Source: Pseudocercospora fijiensis CIRAD86 (Eukaryota > Ascomycota > Dothideomycetes > Mycosphaerellales > Mycosphaerellaceae). From it: a stretch of 64,000 nucleotides of DNA. The position numbers were made by a program, and so were the translations under genes. Below the pieces are notes generated by a model. It was given only the letters and a program-made list of their open reading frames with translations. It had not been told where the DNA came from and did no database searches. Shown here one piece after another: positions 1 through 9,700 of the stretch (its first letter is position 1; every line of letters begins with the position of its first letter). The stretch spans positions 986,377-1,050,376 of the forward strand of contig NW_006921540.1 in NCBI RefSeq assembly GCF_000340215.1, read 5' to 3'.

Positions 1-1093
1 AGGTGAAGTCTGGTGACGGAAGATTTTCCACCTTTGGGCGGGCCAACTGGCGTACCTCTGTCACTGCAGATGGCATCTGCCCTGATGATTTCCATTTTCG
101 GGAAGAACATTGCATCCTTGACTATGTGCGAGCTCGCACAGACCATTGTCGAAATCCCACCAATGGCCATGGAATCATATTGATTGCGAACGTGCCTGGC
201 AGCAGTCAGCATGTCTCCTTTTCAAGACGGTAATCAGTCCGAAGCACTTACAAAGACTTTAGCTCTGGCAGGATACTTGGGATCTGCTGTTCGAGAGCCA
301 ATACTTGGAAGAGTGGTAACATGGTCCCGAGACTTGCGTACTTTGGGCTGATTCCGCCGAATTTGCTGGCTTCCTGTGGACTTGGGAGGTAGAAATGAAG
401 CGTCTGCGTGTTCTTGGCGAGTAGCAGGAGCAGCATAACCTGCGCGTCGTAAACAGCGTTTCGAAGGCTAGTGGACAATGGGTAGTGAACATCGCGCCAT
501 GCTGCATATGGTAGGATCGCTTCCAGGTAGCCAATCACTTCTTTGGTGCTCGGAAGGTCGTCTGCAGCTCCCAACCACAACTTGATGTTGAGCTGACGCA
601 AATGGCGCGCGAGTCCAGGCTCTTGTGTGATTGTGCGAAGCAATAGGCGAAGTCTGTTCAAGTCAGCAATGTGAGTAGGTGAACTTACCCCATCCGCCCT
701 TTCAGTCAGTCGCTTCCATTAATCTACTGCCGATAGCAGCGCCTGGTTTTCACTCCACGAGCAGGGATTCCATGTCCTAGTTGAAGGCGGCCAAACCATT
801 CAACAGGGGAAGGGGAAGAGCATAGTTACCTACCGAGTTGAACTCGTCAAATTACTGAACTGGCTGTAGAGGAATGGCGTCGCCACCGCGTTGAAGTGCT
901 TGTTGACCAGACAGAGTGTGCGATAATCTCTCGGTACAGGGCTATAGTGGCCCATTACTTCGGCCAGCAACTCCGTCGGCAGGTCCTCGACTGTGGCCTC
1001 TGGTGGTGTCTGGTACCGCTTCTCGACTACCGGCATCGTAGAAGGCTTTGCGCGTTGGCGCGATGAGAGGTACTGGCGGATGCTGGACAGCAT
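1..1093 (-). CDS. F-box protein, 3' end beyond left edge
   Basis: An F-box protein, probably a substrate adaptor of an SCF ubiquitin ligase; the substrate is unknown. Residues about 34-75 carry the F-box pattern (DLPTELLAEVMGHY, then CLVNKHFNAVATPFLY). Proposed exons on the minus strand are 1093-834, 653-252 and 195 to the edge. The first junction (donor GTAGGT, acceptor AACAG after a GCTGAC branch site) gives a continuous reading ...SSTRLRLLLRTI. The second (donor GTAAGT, acceptor CCAG) opens a frame that runs without stop to base 1, so the protein continues outside the window. The part after the F-box resembles the weakly conserved C-terminal region of ascomycete F-box proteins and has no motif I can name. 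The start is the first ATG in frame. Confidence in the F-box is good, in the exact exons moderate. Confidence 0.65.
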
Positions 1094-2080
1094 GTTGGCG
1101 GCAGTAGTAGTGTTGATGGATGAGTCGCGAAGTCTGGGCCGAGCTTCAAAGATAACAAGTTGAGGCAGCAGCGGCAGTTGCCGTTTCGAGTCGATGTGAG
1201 CTTTCGAGTGTGAGGTGAATTAACCTTTTCCTATTCTCACATGGGGCCAGTTCACCTCAAGATCAATCGCATCGAGCACGAATAACCCGCGCGGCCACCA
1301 CGTATCATTCTCAGTCTCTGTTCCTCGTCGCCATATTTGGAGTTAAGAAGGTGCTGCATAGCCGTTGTGACCGTGGCGTAGTGGGTTCGGGGCCATACTC
1401 TCGAAGAATGGCTAACTTATAGGCTCAGTCTCTACGAACGCAATAGCGATCATGGTCCCTCCATTTTATGAGCTTCTTCGCTCGAACTCTGGAGATCGAT
1501 ACAGCTGCAATCCCTGGTCTCGGTGCTATAGTTCTGCTCTTTCAACCTCTTAGGCCCGCGAGCGCGATGCTGCTGCGTGAGGACTTTGTTGACGAGGGTC
1601 AAGTATAATCGAGCGCCTCACAAGTTGGTCGCTGTTTGAGAGTGCATTACACAGCATCTCAATAGCAGCATTGTTGATAGAGCCTTAAGAGGCGCGAGCG
1701 TTTATTGCCTGCATGTGAACGCAACTGCATGTGCAGTGAAGTTGCATGACCAGGGTCTGGCCACGAGGCGGGGCACGAGCTGACGCCATTCGAAATATTA
1801 GACGACCTCGGGAGTCGTGAACATCTTTCCGTACACCTTAGCAATCAAGATTCCTCATACGCCTTGCCTTGCCACCAGCAGCTTCGACTGACAACAGATT
1901 GCGAATCCAAAGTTTTGTGTGAGTATTGCCCTTCCCATACGCGGAAAACATGATCCAAGAAAGCCCCTTGCCCGATCTCGGGAGTCGGCTGGATTATTAA
2001 TGCAGTCGACCTAGCCTACGAATCTCCTTGCCTCCATTACATATCGAGCATCAAACCACTACATACACTCTGTGCTGTTG
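1094..2080. other. intergenic, divergent 5' regions
   Basis: About 1 kb between the divergent starts of the F-box gene and the thioredoxin gene. Only short unsupported open frames are present on either strand; no RNA gene or repeat was recognised. It must contain both promoters. Confidence 0.5.
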
Positions 2081-2605
2081 ATGTCTTCAGCATCTTCAGC
2101 TTTTCTCAAACGAACACTACTCACATCCGCGCGCTTCAACAGACCGAACGCCACTCTCCGAACCACATACCAACCCATCTTTCAGAACTTCAGACCTTTC
2201 TCCGTCACTTCAGCTACAATGGGTCAAGGCGTGCACAACCTCCAGAACAAGGCTGCCTTCGACGAGGCCCTTGCCCAGAAGGACACTCTGCTTGTCCTCG
2301 ACTGCTTCGCGACATGGTGCGGTCCTTGCAAGGTCATTGCGCCCAAGGTCAGCGCGTAAGTAATATCCTACATCTACTCGCTCCTTGCAACACAAGCTGA
2401 CATGGAATGGACAAACAGTTTTGCCGACTCCTACGAGAACGCACGCTTCTATAAGATCGATGTCGACGAGTGCCCGGATGTCGCGCAAGAGCTTTCCGTT
2501 CGCGCTATGCCGACTTTCTTCCTCTTCAAGAACGGCGAGAAGGTCGGTGAAGTCGTCGGCGCCAACCCAGCCGCCCTCGAGACTGCCATCAAGCAAAATT
2601 TGTAG
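2081..2605 (+). CDS. trx: thioredoxin, possibly mitochondrial
   Basis: Thioredoxin, a small dithiol-disulfide oxidoreductase. The active site WCGPC is present (Cys80 and Cys83 from the first ATG), followed after the intron by the conserved cis-proline segment [12 protein letters not shown]. Exons are 2081-2355 and 2419-2605; the intron has a GTAAGT donor, a GCTGAC branch site and an ACAG acceptor, and the junction reads VSAFADSYEN. Two starts are possible. The ATG at 2081 adds 46 residues rich in Arg, Ser and Thr with almost no acidic residues, as expected of a mitochondrial targeting peptide. The ATG at 2219 (MGQGVHNL) would give a standard cytosolic form of about 106 residues. Both products could be made from one gene by alternative starts; the sequence does not decide. 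The family assignment is secure. Confidence 0.93.
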
Positions 2606-3392
2606 AGGCAATGGGAGGCGATGGTGGGGGACGTCATCATGACACGAGGATATGAGAAAGGAGAGGCGAGCGTGCATGAGGCATGCATTGGTCGAGTACG
2701 AGAGTGGCGATACCAATACATGCATACTATCTCGCTATGATCTCTTGATCTGAAATGCAGATGTATCATAGACTTGGTTTTCTAGTCCTCGATTGCAGAG
2801 GCGCGAATCAAGCAAACCATTTCGGATGTCTTCGCCACATCTCTTTCGTCATATCTATCGCTCAGCTTGACGTTATCTCGCGCGAATTGATCGTTATGCC
2901 GATCTCCGTGTACGCACACGTAAGAGACTCCGGTTCCGACGTGGTGTCACCTCTGTGCGTCTTCCGAGCCCAGCATTGCGGAAACGAACAGCCAGAAACG
3001 GCGCCACGGAGACGGCAGCAGAGCCGTGAGTGGAGCATGCCACAACAAAGGTATAACAAATCCCCTTTGAACAGCCACGCTGTCACGCTTGTCCAGTCCA
3101 GACCAGCACTGTTCGCGGCGTTGATAGCTCAACAGAATAGGCATTGCATTATACGTTCAAAGTGGTCAAATAAACATTCTCCAGCCTGATGATTTGAGAA
3201 AGCTGGGTATCTTCCTCTTTCCAGCGCACATTCTTCTCCTCTCGCCCACGATCTCCAATTGTCTTCCAACAGTGTGGCATCGGCCACAGACTTAACTTCC
3301 ATACATAAGCATTTCTGCAGAAAAGCAATATAGATCGCCTGAACTCCAGAGACTGCCCCAGTGGTATCTTCAAATGCAAATAAGGATTTCTC
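2606..3392. other. intergenic, convergent 3' regions
   Basis: Convergent 3' flanks of the thioredoxin gene and the Bqt4-like gene. Open frames here lack coding character, and I see no repeat or RNA gene. Confidence 0.5.
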
Positions 3393-4827
3393 TCACAGCC
3401 AGCTCATGACGGTGGGTATCAGGGCACTGTTGAAAAGGTTAGCTTTAGGTAGTCCAACAAGCTCGCACATGGAGATACGCACCCTACAACCAAGCTGGCT
3501 GCGATGCCAGCGTAAGCTCGCCTTCGGATCTTTTCTTTCCGCAGCTCTACCTCCAAGGGTCGCGCCCTCTTGCCTGGCTTCGATGGACCATCAAGACCAA
3601 CTTCATCGTCCGCTTCCGCCATATCCTCTGCCTTTCTCTTGCCTTTGCGAGTGCTAGGTCCGCCAATCCTCTCTGCATCCTGCACCATCTTGCGCGCTGT
3701 CGCCATCATGTCCTCCACGTTCTCCGGGATCTTCAGGTCTGGGTGATGCGAGGGCATCGATACGTTGACCTTGGTTGACTCCACCTGCTCTATGCCGTTC
3801 GCATCGGGGAGTGTGACCGTCTCGACCTCCACCTTGACCGTGTCTGCCTGATAATCGCCGTTCATTTCTGCCTCCACTTCCTCCTTGATTGAGGCGGTTT
3901 CGTCTACGCTTGCGGTCGCGCCTCGCGTCTTGCGCGACCGTCGTGGTGTTGCGATCTTGCGAGGAGTTGGGGCGGCCTTCGATGGGGACTCCGAGCGCAT
4001 GCTGCGTGCACGTCTAGAGCCGCGTCCGCCCTTAGCAGCGGACTTTGGAGGCGTACGGCCATTCGCAGCATCTTCATTCATGGTAAATGGTGGTGGTGAC
4101 TTAATTGACTTCTTTGGATCAGACGTTCCGTGAGTGATGGGTTCCGGATCGAGAAGCGCAGCGATCCAAAGCTTGATTCCGTATTCTTCGGCAAGGTCGA
4201 GAGCTGCGCAGTGAATGAGAAACGGCCCGCAACGTGTTGCCATCAAATTCCCCACTCACCTTGACTAGGGTCAATCCAAACATTACCAGCAACCTCTTCA
4301 CTAGATGCAGCAGGGAGACTCTTAATGTACTCCTTCTCTCTTGTTTCGTCTTCTGCCGATGCATATGGGAATGCAGCCTTGAACATGCCCGTAGCGCTGA
4401 TGAAGCCGTCACTTGATCGTCGCTAGTTGTCTACCTTAGTGTCTTGATGTAATGCGCCGGCGCATCGCTTTCACCTACCATCAAGAAATATGCCTCTGGC
4501 CACTTGCGGTTTGAGCCTCTCTGAAAGACGCCGCTTCCCGTGAGATCCTTGGGCAGAGGGACGCGGAGATGGGCGTAATCGAGGAAGCCCAAGTTCTCCA
4601 ACTTGGTCGCATTCGATGTTCCTATCTGACCCGGCTTCACTTTTAGCTCTGTCTGTCCCAAGCAGCGTCGTTCGGTCAAGATTGAATCTGTAAGGGGTAT
4701 TGTCAGCCTGGTTGTCGCGCGGGCGATGCTCTCTTCTCTGCTCAGAATGCAACGTACGATCGGGCGCGCGATGCTCCTCAAGCATCTCATTGTGCTTCTC
4801 GGGCAATATGTGTGGTCGCGAAGACAT
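3393..4827 (-). CDS. bqt4: Bqt4-like protein (APSES/KilA-N domain, C-terminal membrane anchor)
   Basis: Homologue of the fission-yeast bouquet protein Bqt4, an inner-nuclear-membrane protein that tethers telomeres. Five exons join in frame: 4827-4758, 4687-4479, 4422-4260, 4203-3483 and 3426-3393, giving about 398 residues. Residues about 30-160 form the APSES/KilA-N DNA-binding-like domain, with the family landmarks [62 protein letters not shown] and [11 protein letters not shown] long basic and acidic linker with many KS/SP/TPR motifs follows. The last 34-base exon completes a hydrophobic C-terminal segment ([20 protein letters not shown]), the predicted membrane anchor at the extreme C-terminus as in Bqt4. 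The start is the ATG whose exon joins in frame to the domain. Some databases call such proteins APSES transcription factors; the terminal membrane helix favours Bqt4. Confidence 0.85.
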
Positions 4828-6103
4828 GGTGGTCTATGCGCTCGTGCGATACGTGGCGGAGAGGTCGCGCGCTGTAGTTGTCGCTGTCGCAAAAGGGACC
4901 GAGGCGGATCTCGAAAGACGTGACGCGCGAGAAGCTGATCCCGCGGCGCGGCGGTCTTTCTGTCTGCAATATCGATGTCGTATATTACAATTGAATGTAT
5001 TGAGCACGAGACGGTTGCGATGGCAGCAGATGCAGATTTCCGAGACCAGGCGATATGTGTGGCATGGAATACAGGAGGAACACTTGAGGTCGCGAAATCT
5101 GGGGATTGAACGGCGTCACGGCAGTCGCGCGGTACAATGGAACTAGTTAATGTATATTGTTGTGGCTGGGAGATTTGAATAGGTAATTTTCACGCCTAGC
5201 GAGCACCGTGCGAGGTCCTATCTTCATTCACCCACCTGTCGAGCTGGTCACTCCTCCTCCTCATCACCATTAGTTCTAGGAGCTTTGTCCGGCTTGCTTC
5301 TCCTTCTTGCTCTGACCGAACTTGAACAGGCTTTAGAATGGCGTACGAGGACGTTGAGTCTAGGCTCTCAGTGTCACCATCCTGCTTGACTGATATAGTC
5401 AAGTTCGCAGGCTTACGTCGCTCACGAGAATCCTTCTGGTAAGTAGTAGTGGTTTTGTCCTTCGACGGCATGTTGATCGCGTTCAAGTCTCGGCTGGACC
5501 CTGCGATCTTGACGGGCTTTCGCCGAAGCCGACCCCGTATTCTATTGCCCGTATTGCTTCAGCTGTTCCCGAATCAGCAGTTGCCTCCATACCACAACTT
5601 CCCGCAATTCAATGCTCAAGGTTATACTAATAATCTTCAAGCGGAGACTGATAAGTTGAGGGCGTATAACAAAGCCGTTGCCGCGGAGGGTGGCGTGAAG
5701 CATGTATTGAGACAGAGCAGCATCAATCGCCTACGGACCTGCATATAAGAGTACGCAACCATAATCGCAACAGACCGATGCACTAGTCGGGGAGATGGTA
5801 GTGCTATTTTGTCTGAGCGAGGGACTGACTAGATGGTAGAGGCGGACCATGTAAGGGCAGCAAGGCATACATACAGTCCATATTATAGAACAGAACGTGC
5901 ATGTAGTTACTGGTTGGACCCATGTTGGAGCCTGAGGCACTGAAGGCTTACTTGCGGGGGGTAGCCAACCAATCTCCAAACACAAACGCACATCTCGACT
6001 CCGTTGTTTCTCAACGTCACGTCTCTCCAAATTACGCGCGGCACATAACAACACGGTCAAAATCGTGCCTTCGCACTGCAAGAACACAGCAGAGCGGTTC
6101 AGC
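4828..6103. other. intergenic with weak open frames
   Basis: About 1.3 kb between the divergent Bqt4-like and Rho GDI genes. The only open frames worth naming are the minus-strand frame listed separately at 5196-5471 and a plus-strand frame at 5476-5748, which reads like coding around YHNFPQFNAQGYTNNLQ but has no recognisable domain or clear start. No repeats or RNA genes were seen. Confidence 0.4.
5196..5471 (-). CDS. hypothetical small ORF (doubtful)
   Basis: A 91-residue open frame from an ATG (MPSKDKTTTTYQ) to TAG. It is rich in Lys, Arg, Ser, Thr and Glu, has no hydrophobic segment and no motif I recognise. Codon choice is not obviously wrong for a fungal gene, but nothing else supports expression. 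It could be a chance frame or one exon of a gene I cannot assemble. Confidence 0.2.
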   Translation of the reverse strand: MPSKDKTTTTYQKDSRERRKPANLTISVKQDGDTESLDSTSSYAILKPVQVRSEQEGEASRTKLLELMVMRRRSDQLDRWVNEDRTSHGAR

Positions 6104-6907
6104 ATGTCGGGCGCCAACGAGGACCTTGAGCCGGAGCACACGGAGGGCTTCAAGGTCGGTGAGAAGAAGACTATTGATGAGTACCAGCAACTAGGTCAGT
6201 TCCGAACGAGTCGGCGGGCAATCCACAGACGTCAGAATTATTCCAACCCCAGTGCAGCCCTATCTCCCTCATCTTGTTCACAAAGAAAACCCCAAACCCC
6301 AACTAACCCCCCTCCTCTACACAGACCAAAACGACGAATCTCTGCGCAAATGGAAAGAATCCCTAGGTCTCGGCACGGGCACACCAATCGGCGACCCCGA
6401 AGACCCCCGAAAAGTCATAATCAAATCTTTGGGCTTGGAAGTCGAAGGACGTCCCGACATCATCATCGACCTCAGCAAGCCGGGCGCGGTAGAAGATTTG
6501 AAAAACCACCCCTTCACCATCAAAGAAGGCGCAACTTTCCGCATGAAAGCCCGCTTCAGCGTCAACCACCAGATTTTGAGCGGGCTGAAGTATCTCCAGG
6601 TCGTTAGTCGTGGGCCGTTGAAGAATAAGATGCAGGAGATGATTGTAAGTTTTTTTTTTTTTTTTTTTTTTTTGTTTTTTGCTGCGCGTGCTGGGTTTCT
6701 GAGTGCTGATCTGGAATGTCTGTTCAGGGCTCTTACTCGCCTAGCACGACTGATAAGCCGGAGTACGAGAAGAAGTTTGAGGCTGATACCGCGCCATCTG
6801 GAATGCTGGGGAGGGGCAAGTACAATGCGGTTTCCAAGTTCGTTGATGATGACAATATTACGCATTTGCAATTCGAATGGAGTTTCGAGGTGAAGAAGGA
6901 CTGGTAG
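6104..6907 (+). CDS. RDI1: Rho GDP-dissociation inhibitor
   Basis: Rho GDI, a cytosolic chaperone that extracts prenylated Rho/Cdc42 GTPases from membranes and holds them in the GDP state. Exons 6104-6194, 6325-6644 and 6728-6907 join in frame to give 196 residues, normal for the family. The N-terminal arm contains TIDEYQQLDQNDESLRKWK, the segment that contacts the GTPase switch regions. The immunoglobulin-like C-terminal domain shows FTIKEGATFRMKARFSV, LSGLKYLQVV, DKPEYEKKFEADTAPSGML and the closing LQFEWSFEVKKDW, all family landmarks. The second intron begins with a run of more than 20 T after the GTAAGT donor, which may make this spot prone to length variation. The assignment is secure. 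Confidence 0.95.
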
Positions 6908-7575
6908 AGGTAGAGGCAGAAAGAAAAGTAGGCTTGATTTACTTCGTTCAAAATGAGGCATGAATGAAAATCCCGCGGGACTTTGAGAATGAAGTGGAAC
7001 CTCATTTGCTTTCGCTCCGAATTGAGATCTTGCACCTGATACGAATATCCATACGCTATGATGAAATGCTACTTTGAGACATATGGCATTTCGAGAGTAG
7101 GCGCTTTTCTGAGGTAAACAAAACGAGTCGTAACTTCTTGCCGCCTTCTGAGTCTGCAGAATGGTAATGCTCCGAACCTGACGCCGCCGCTATGAACGCT
7201 GCATTGCATAGCATCGTGATTAAGATTGGTCCACAAACATTCCGCTCGCCTTTTCCCGTATCCAGATCGTGAATGCAAAACTGGTGTGAAGTTCAGAAAG
7301 GAGAGTCTCAATGCAATTCAGATCGCTAAACGACTGTCATTGCGCAGTCTTTGGTAAACGGCTCGAGATCGTGTTGGCCAGCAAGCAGTCGACCCAATGA
7401 GGTTCAGACGCAGCAGGGCCTTTGTAATGCTCGCTACAACGTCGCCGTGATGGCGAAAAGCTTCATCCCGGTGGGCCTTTCAGTCAGATTCCTAATCATC
7501 ACCGTCCTGGCCCTTCCGGTATTTGAGACCGTGGATCTCACTGTGATCATAATCAGCACTGTGGCCTGAAACCCG
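6908..7575. other. intergenic, convergent 3' regions
   Basis: Convergent 3' flanks of the Rho GDI gene and ATG18. Short open frames on both strands lack coding signs; nothing else was recognised. Confidence 0.5.
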
Positions 7576-8984
7576 TCACTTCTTCACATACTCAAATCGC
7601 TTCACCAAAGTTCCCTCGCCACCCCTTTCCAAATCCACGCTGTACACGTAGAAATCGCCCTCATTGGTGGCGACCATGACGTGGGGAACGTTGTTCGCCA
7701 TTGCCACGACAGCTCTCACAGGCTGTCCGTTTGAACCGCGAGGCACCCTCACCCAGGCGAAGTCTCGCTGTGGTTCCCACATTTCAGTAACGGAAGATGG
7801 TAAGTATCCAGCGGCCCTTGATACGAGCGAAGTCGACACATTCTGCGATGTCCTCCTCACCAAAGACATGAATCCAGCCTGACGTGGTTGTGGGGCATTG
7901 GATAGAGCTACTGGGTCGCCGTCCAGGGCATCTTGATCTTCAGAATACGAAGGGCTCTCGCTTCGGTCTCGAGAGAATGAGGCGTGGCGTGGCGATGTCG
8001 ACGGGGAGCTCAACCTTCGCCCGTTACTATTCGGATTGGCCGAAGGTGGTGCAAGCTTGAACACGTGCACGGTCTCGGTTGCGGATGATACGCAAAGTAG
8101 TGTGGAGGTGGCATTGAAGCTCATGCAATATATTCGTGCTGGTATGCTGCCTCTTCGGAACTGGTATAGCTTCTTGGCATCTGGTATTGAGAAGACTCGA
8201 ATAATCGTGCCCTTCTCCGAGGATGTCGCCATGAGTGTACCATCGTTGTTGATCGCAATGTATGACAGAGGCGCCTGGTGCGCTTGGATGACTGTGACTT
8301 CCTCCATCCTGTTGAGGTCGTATAATAGCACATCTCCACTAATCGACTCCTTCACTATTGATTTGGGCACATGCGACGGCTGTGTGGCGGGGTTCTGCGG
8401 CGTCTTTTGGTAGTGCGGTATGGCCATGTAGTTGTTCTCTGAGTTCGGCGAGATTGCACAAATGCCTCCCGGATTCAAGGGTGTCATCTGCTGGTGTAGC
8501 ATCTTCATGTTGCTGATATCATATATAAACGCGACCTCCTCCAGCATGACCACCAGCCTCTTCCTGTTCATCTTGACGGCAACGACCATGCCATGGAATG
8601 TGAGCTCGCATATTGTCGAATGTTTCTGCTTTCGCTACTCAGTCACGTAAGAAGTCCATTCTGCCTCGGATGCGCATGCGCATGCACGTATAGTCCTCGT
8701 TGCTCACCTTGGTATTGACTATGCGCAAGAGTCGTGGAGTCAGGATCATAGCCACCAGCGAGGTGGAGAAGAGCTGTTCCACCAGCGATATGTCCTCTTC
8801 ATAGGAATGGTTTGTGAGCTCGAACGGGTCTGTGCTGTAGACTCGTAGTCCTCGTGTGGTCGCGACAGCCAAGAGGCTGTGGTCTCTGCCCGCGGTTCAG
8901 TACTGATACGAGTGCGTGCGGTGGAGATATGGATCTGCGGCGGGCTGCGTACTGGTTGAAGGTCACAAAGTTGAGACCGGCCAT
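7576..8984 (-). CDS. ATG18: autophagy-related PROPPIN Atg18
   Basis: A seven-bladed WD40 beta-propeller (PROPPIN) that binds PI3P and PI(3,5)P2 and acts with Atg2 in autophagosome formation and vacuole membrane control. Exons 8984-8953, 8885-8708 and 8634-7576 join in frame to 422 residues. The first 11 residues (MAGLNFVTFNQ) sit on their own exon and join to DHSLLAVATTRGLRVYSTDP, the standard opening of the family. The phosphoinositide-binding FRRG motif is at about residue 230 (YQFRRGSIPARIY). A Ser/Pro-rich insertion at about residues 265-330 lies in the loop where fungal Atg18 proteins carry phosphorylated, low-complexity sequence. HSV2 is a related paralogue; the FRRG context and length fit Atg18 better. 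Confidence 0.9.
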
Positions 8985-9700
8985 CTTGCGAGCATGTGCT
9001 ACGAGGCGCCGAGTGGTGAATCAAGCATGAGTCCGTAGCAATAGAAGGATGCGCTCAGCGTGACTGTGAAGGCATGGAGGTGGGTGGTGGAGCTTCACCA
9101 AGTGCTCGAGCTCGCAGCAGCAGCAGCTCTCCACACTTCGGAGCGTGCCGATGGCAGGGGCCTGAGCCTCACATGTGATCACTTGCATGGATCAGACCAG
9201 TGTTTTGCAGATCCAATAAGCGCATGATGAGTACTACTGCTGCTCTGGTCAGATATCGCACATTTCACCCGTCCACGTCCAGTCTGATATATCAATCGGG
9301 ACTTCGGACAATCGAGGTGGCCTGTAATGCAAGATGCAGGCCGAGGCCGTCAGCCAGCCGAAGCGTCGCTCCATGATGTCAAGGGTCTTGTGGTCAGGAG
9401 TCTATTTTGGGCACACGTCGCCGGCTGTGACATGCACGTTATTGTGCGAAGTAGTGTGAGGAGCCGAAATGTATGATTGATTGATTGATGTGTGGTGCTC
9501 TCGTTTGTGCGCAGGCAGTCGTCAAGTCATTATCTATCGTGCGTGCGTGATAAGTACGAGGCATCCGCATCCGCATCCGCATCCGCATCCGCTCCTCCTT
9601 CCCAGCCGTCGTGCACGCGCAACCACATGCCGATTGAGACCCACAGTACGACAAATTCGGAGCAGCAGCGACCCGCGCGACACTTAGTACTCTTGGAAGC
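8985..9700. other. intergenic, shared promoter region
   Basis: About 0.7 kb between the divergent starts of ATG18 and the wybutosine-synthesis gene. It contains a hexanucleotide microsatellite (listed separately) and a short CAG run near 9115. No gene was recognised. Confidence 0.5.
9561..9590 (+). repeat. hexanucleotide microsatellite (GCATCC)5
   Basis: Five perfect GCATCC units lie about 110 bases upstream of the ATG of the next gene, so in its promoter or 5' leader. Repeats of this kind change length easily between strains. Confidence 0.95.

Noticed and set aside
6645..6676. Long poly-T tract as a terminator or element tail
   Set aside because: It lies inside the second intron of the Rho GDI gene, between a GTAAGT donor and a TTCAG acceptor.
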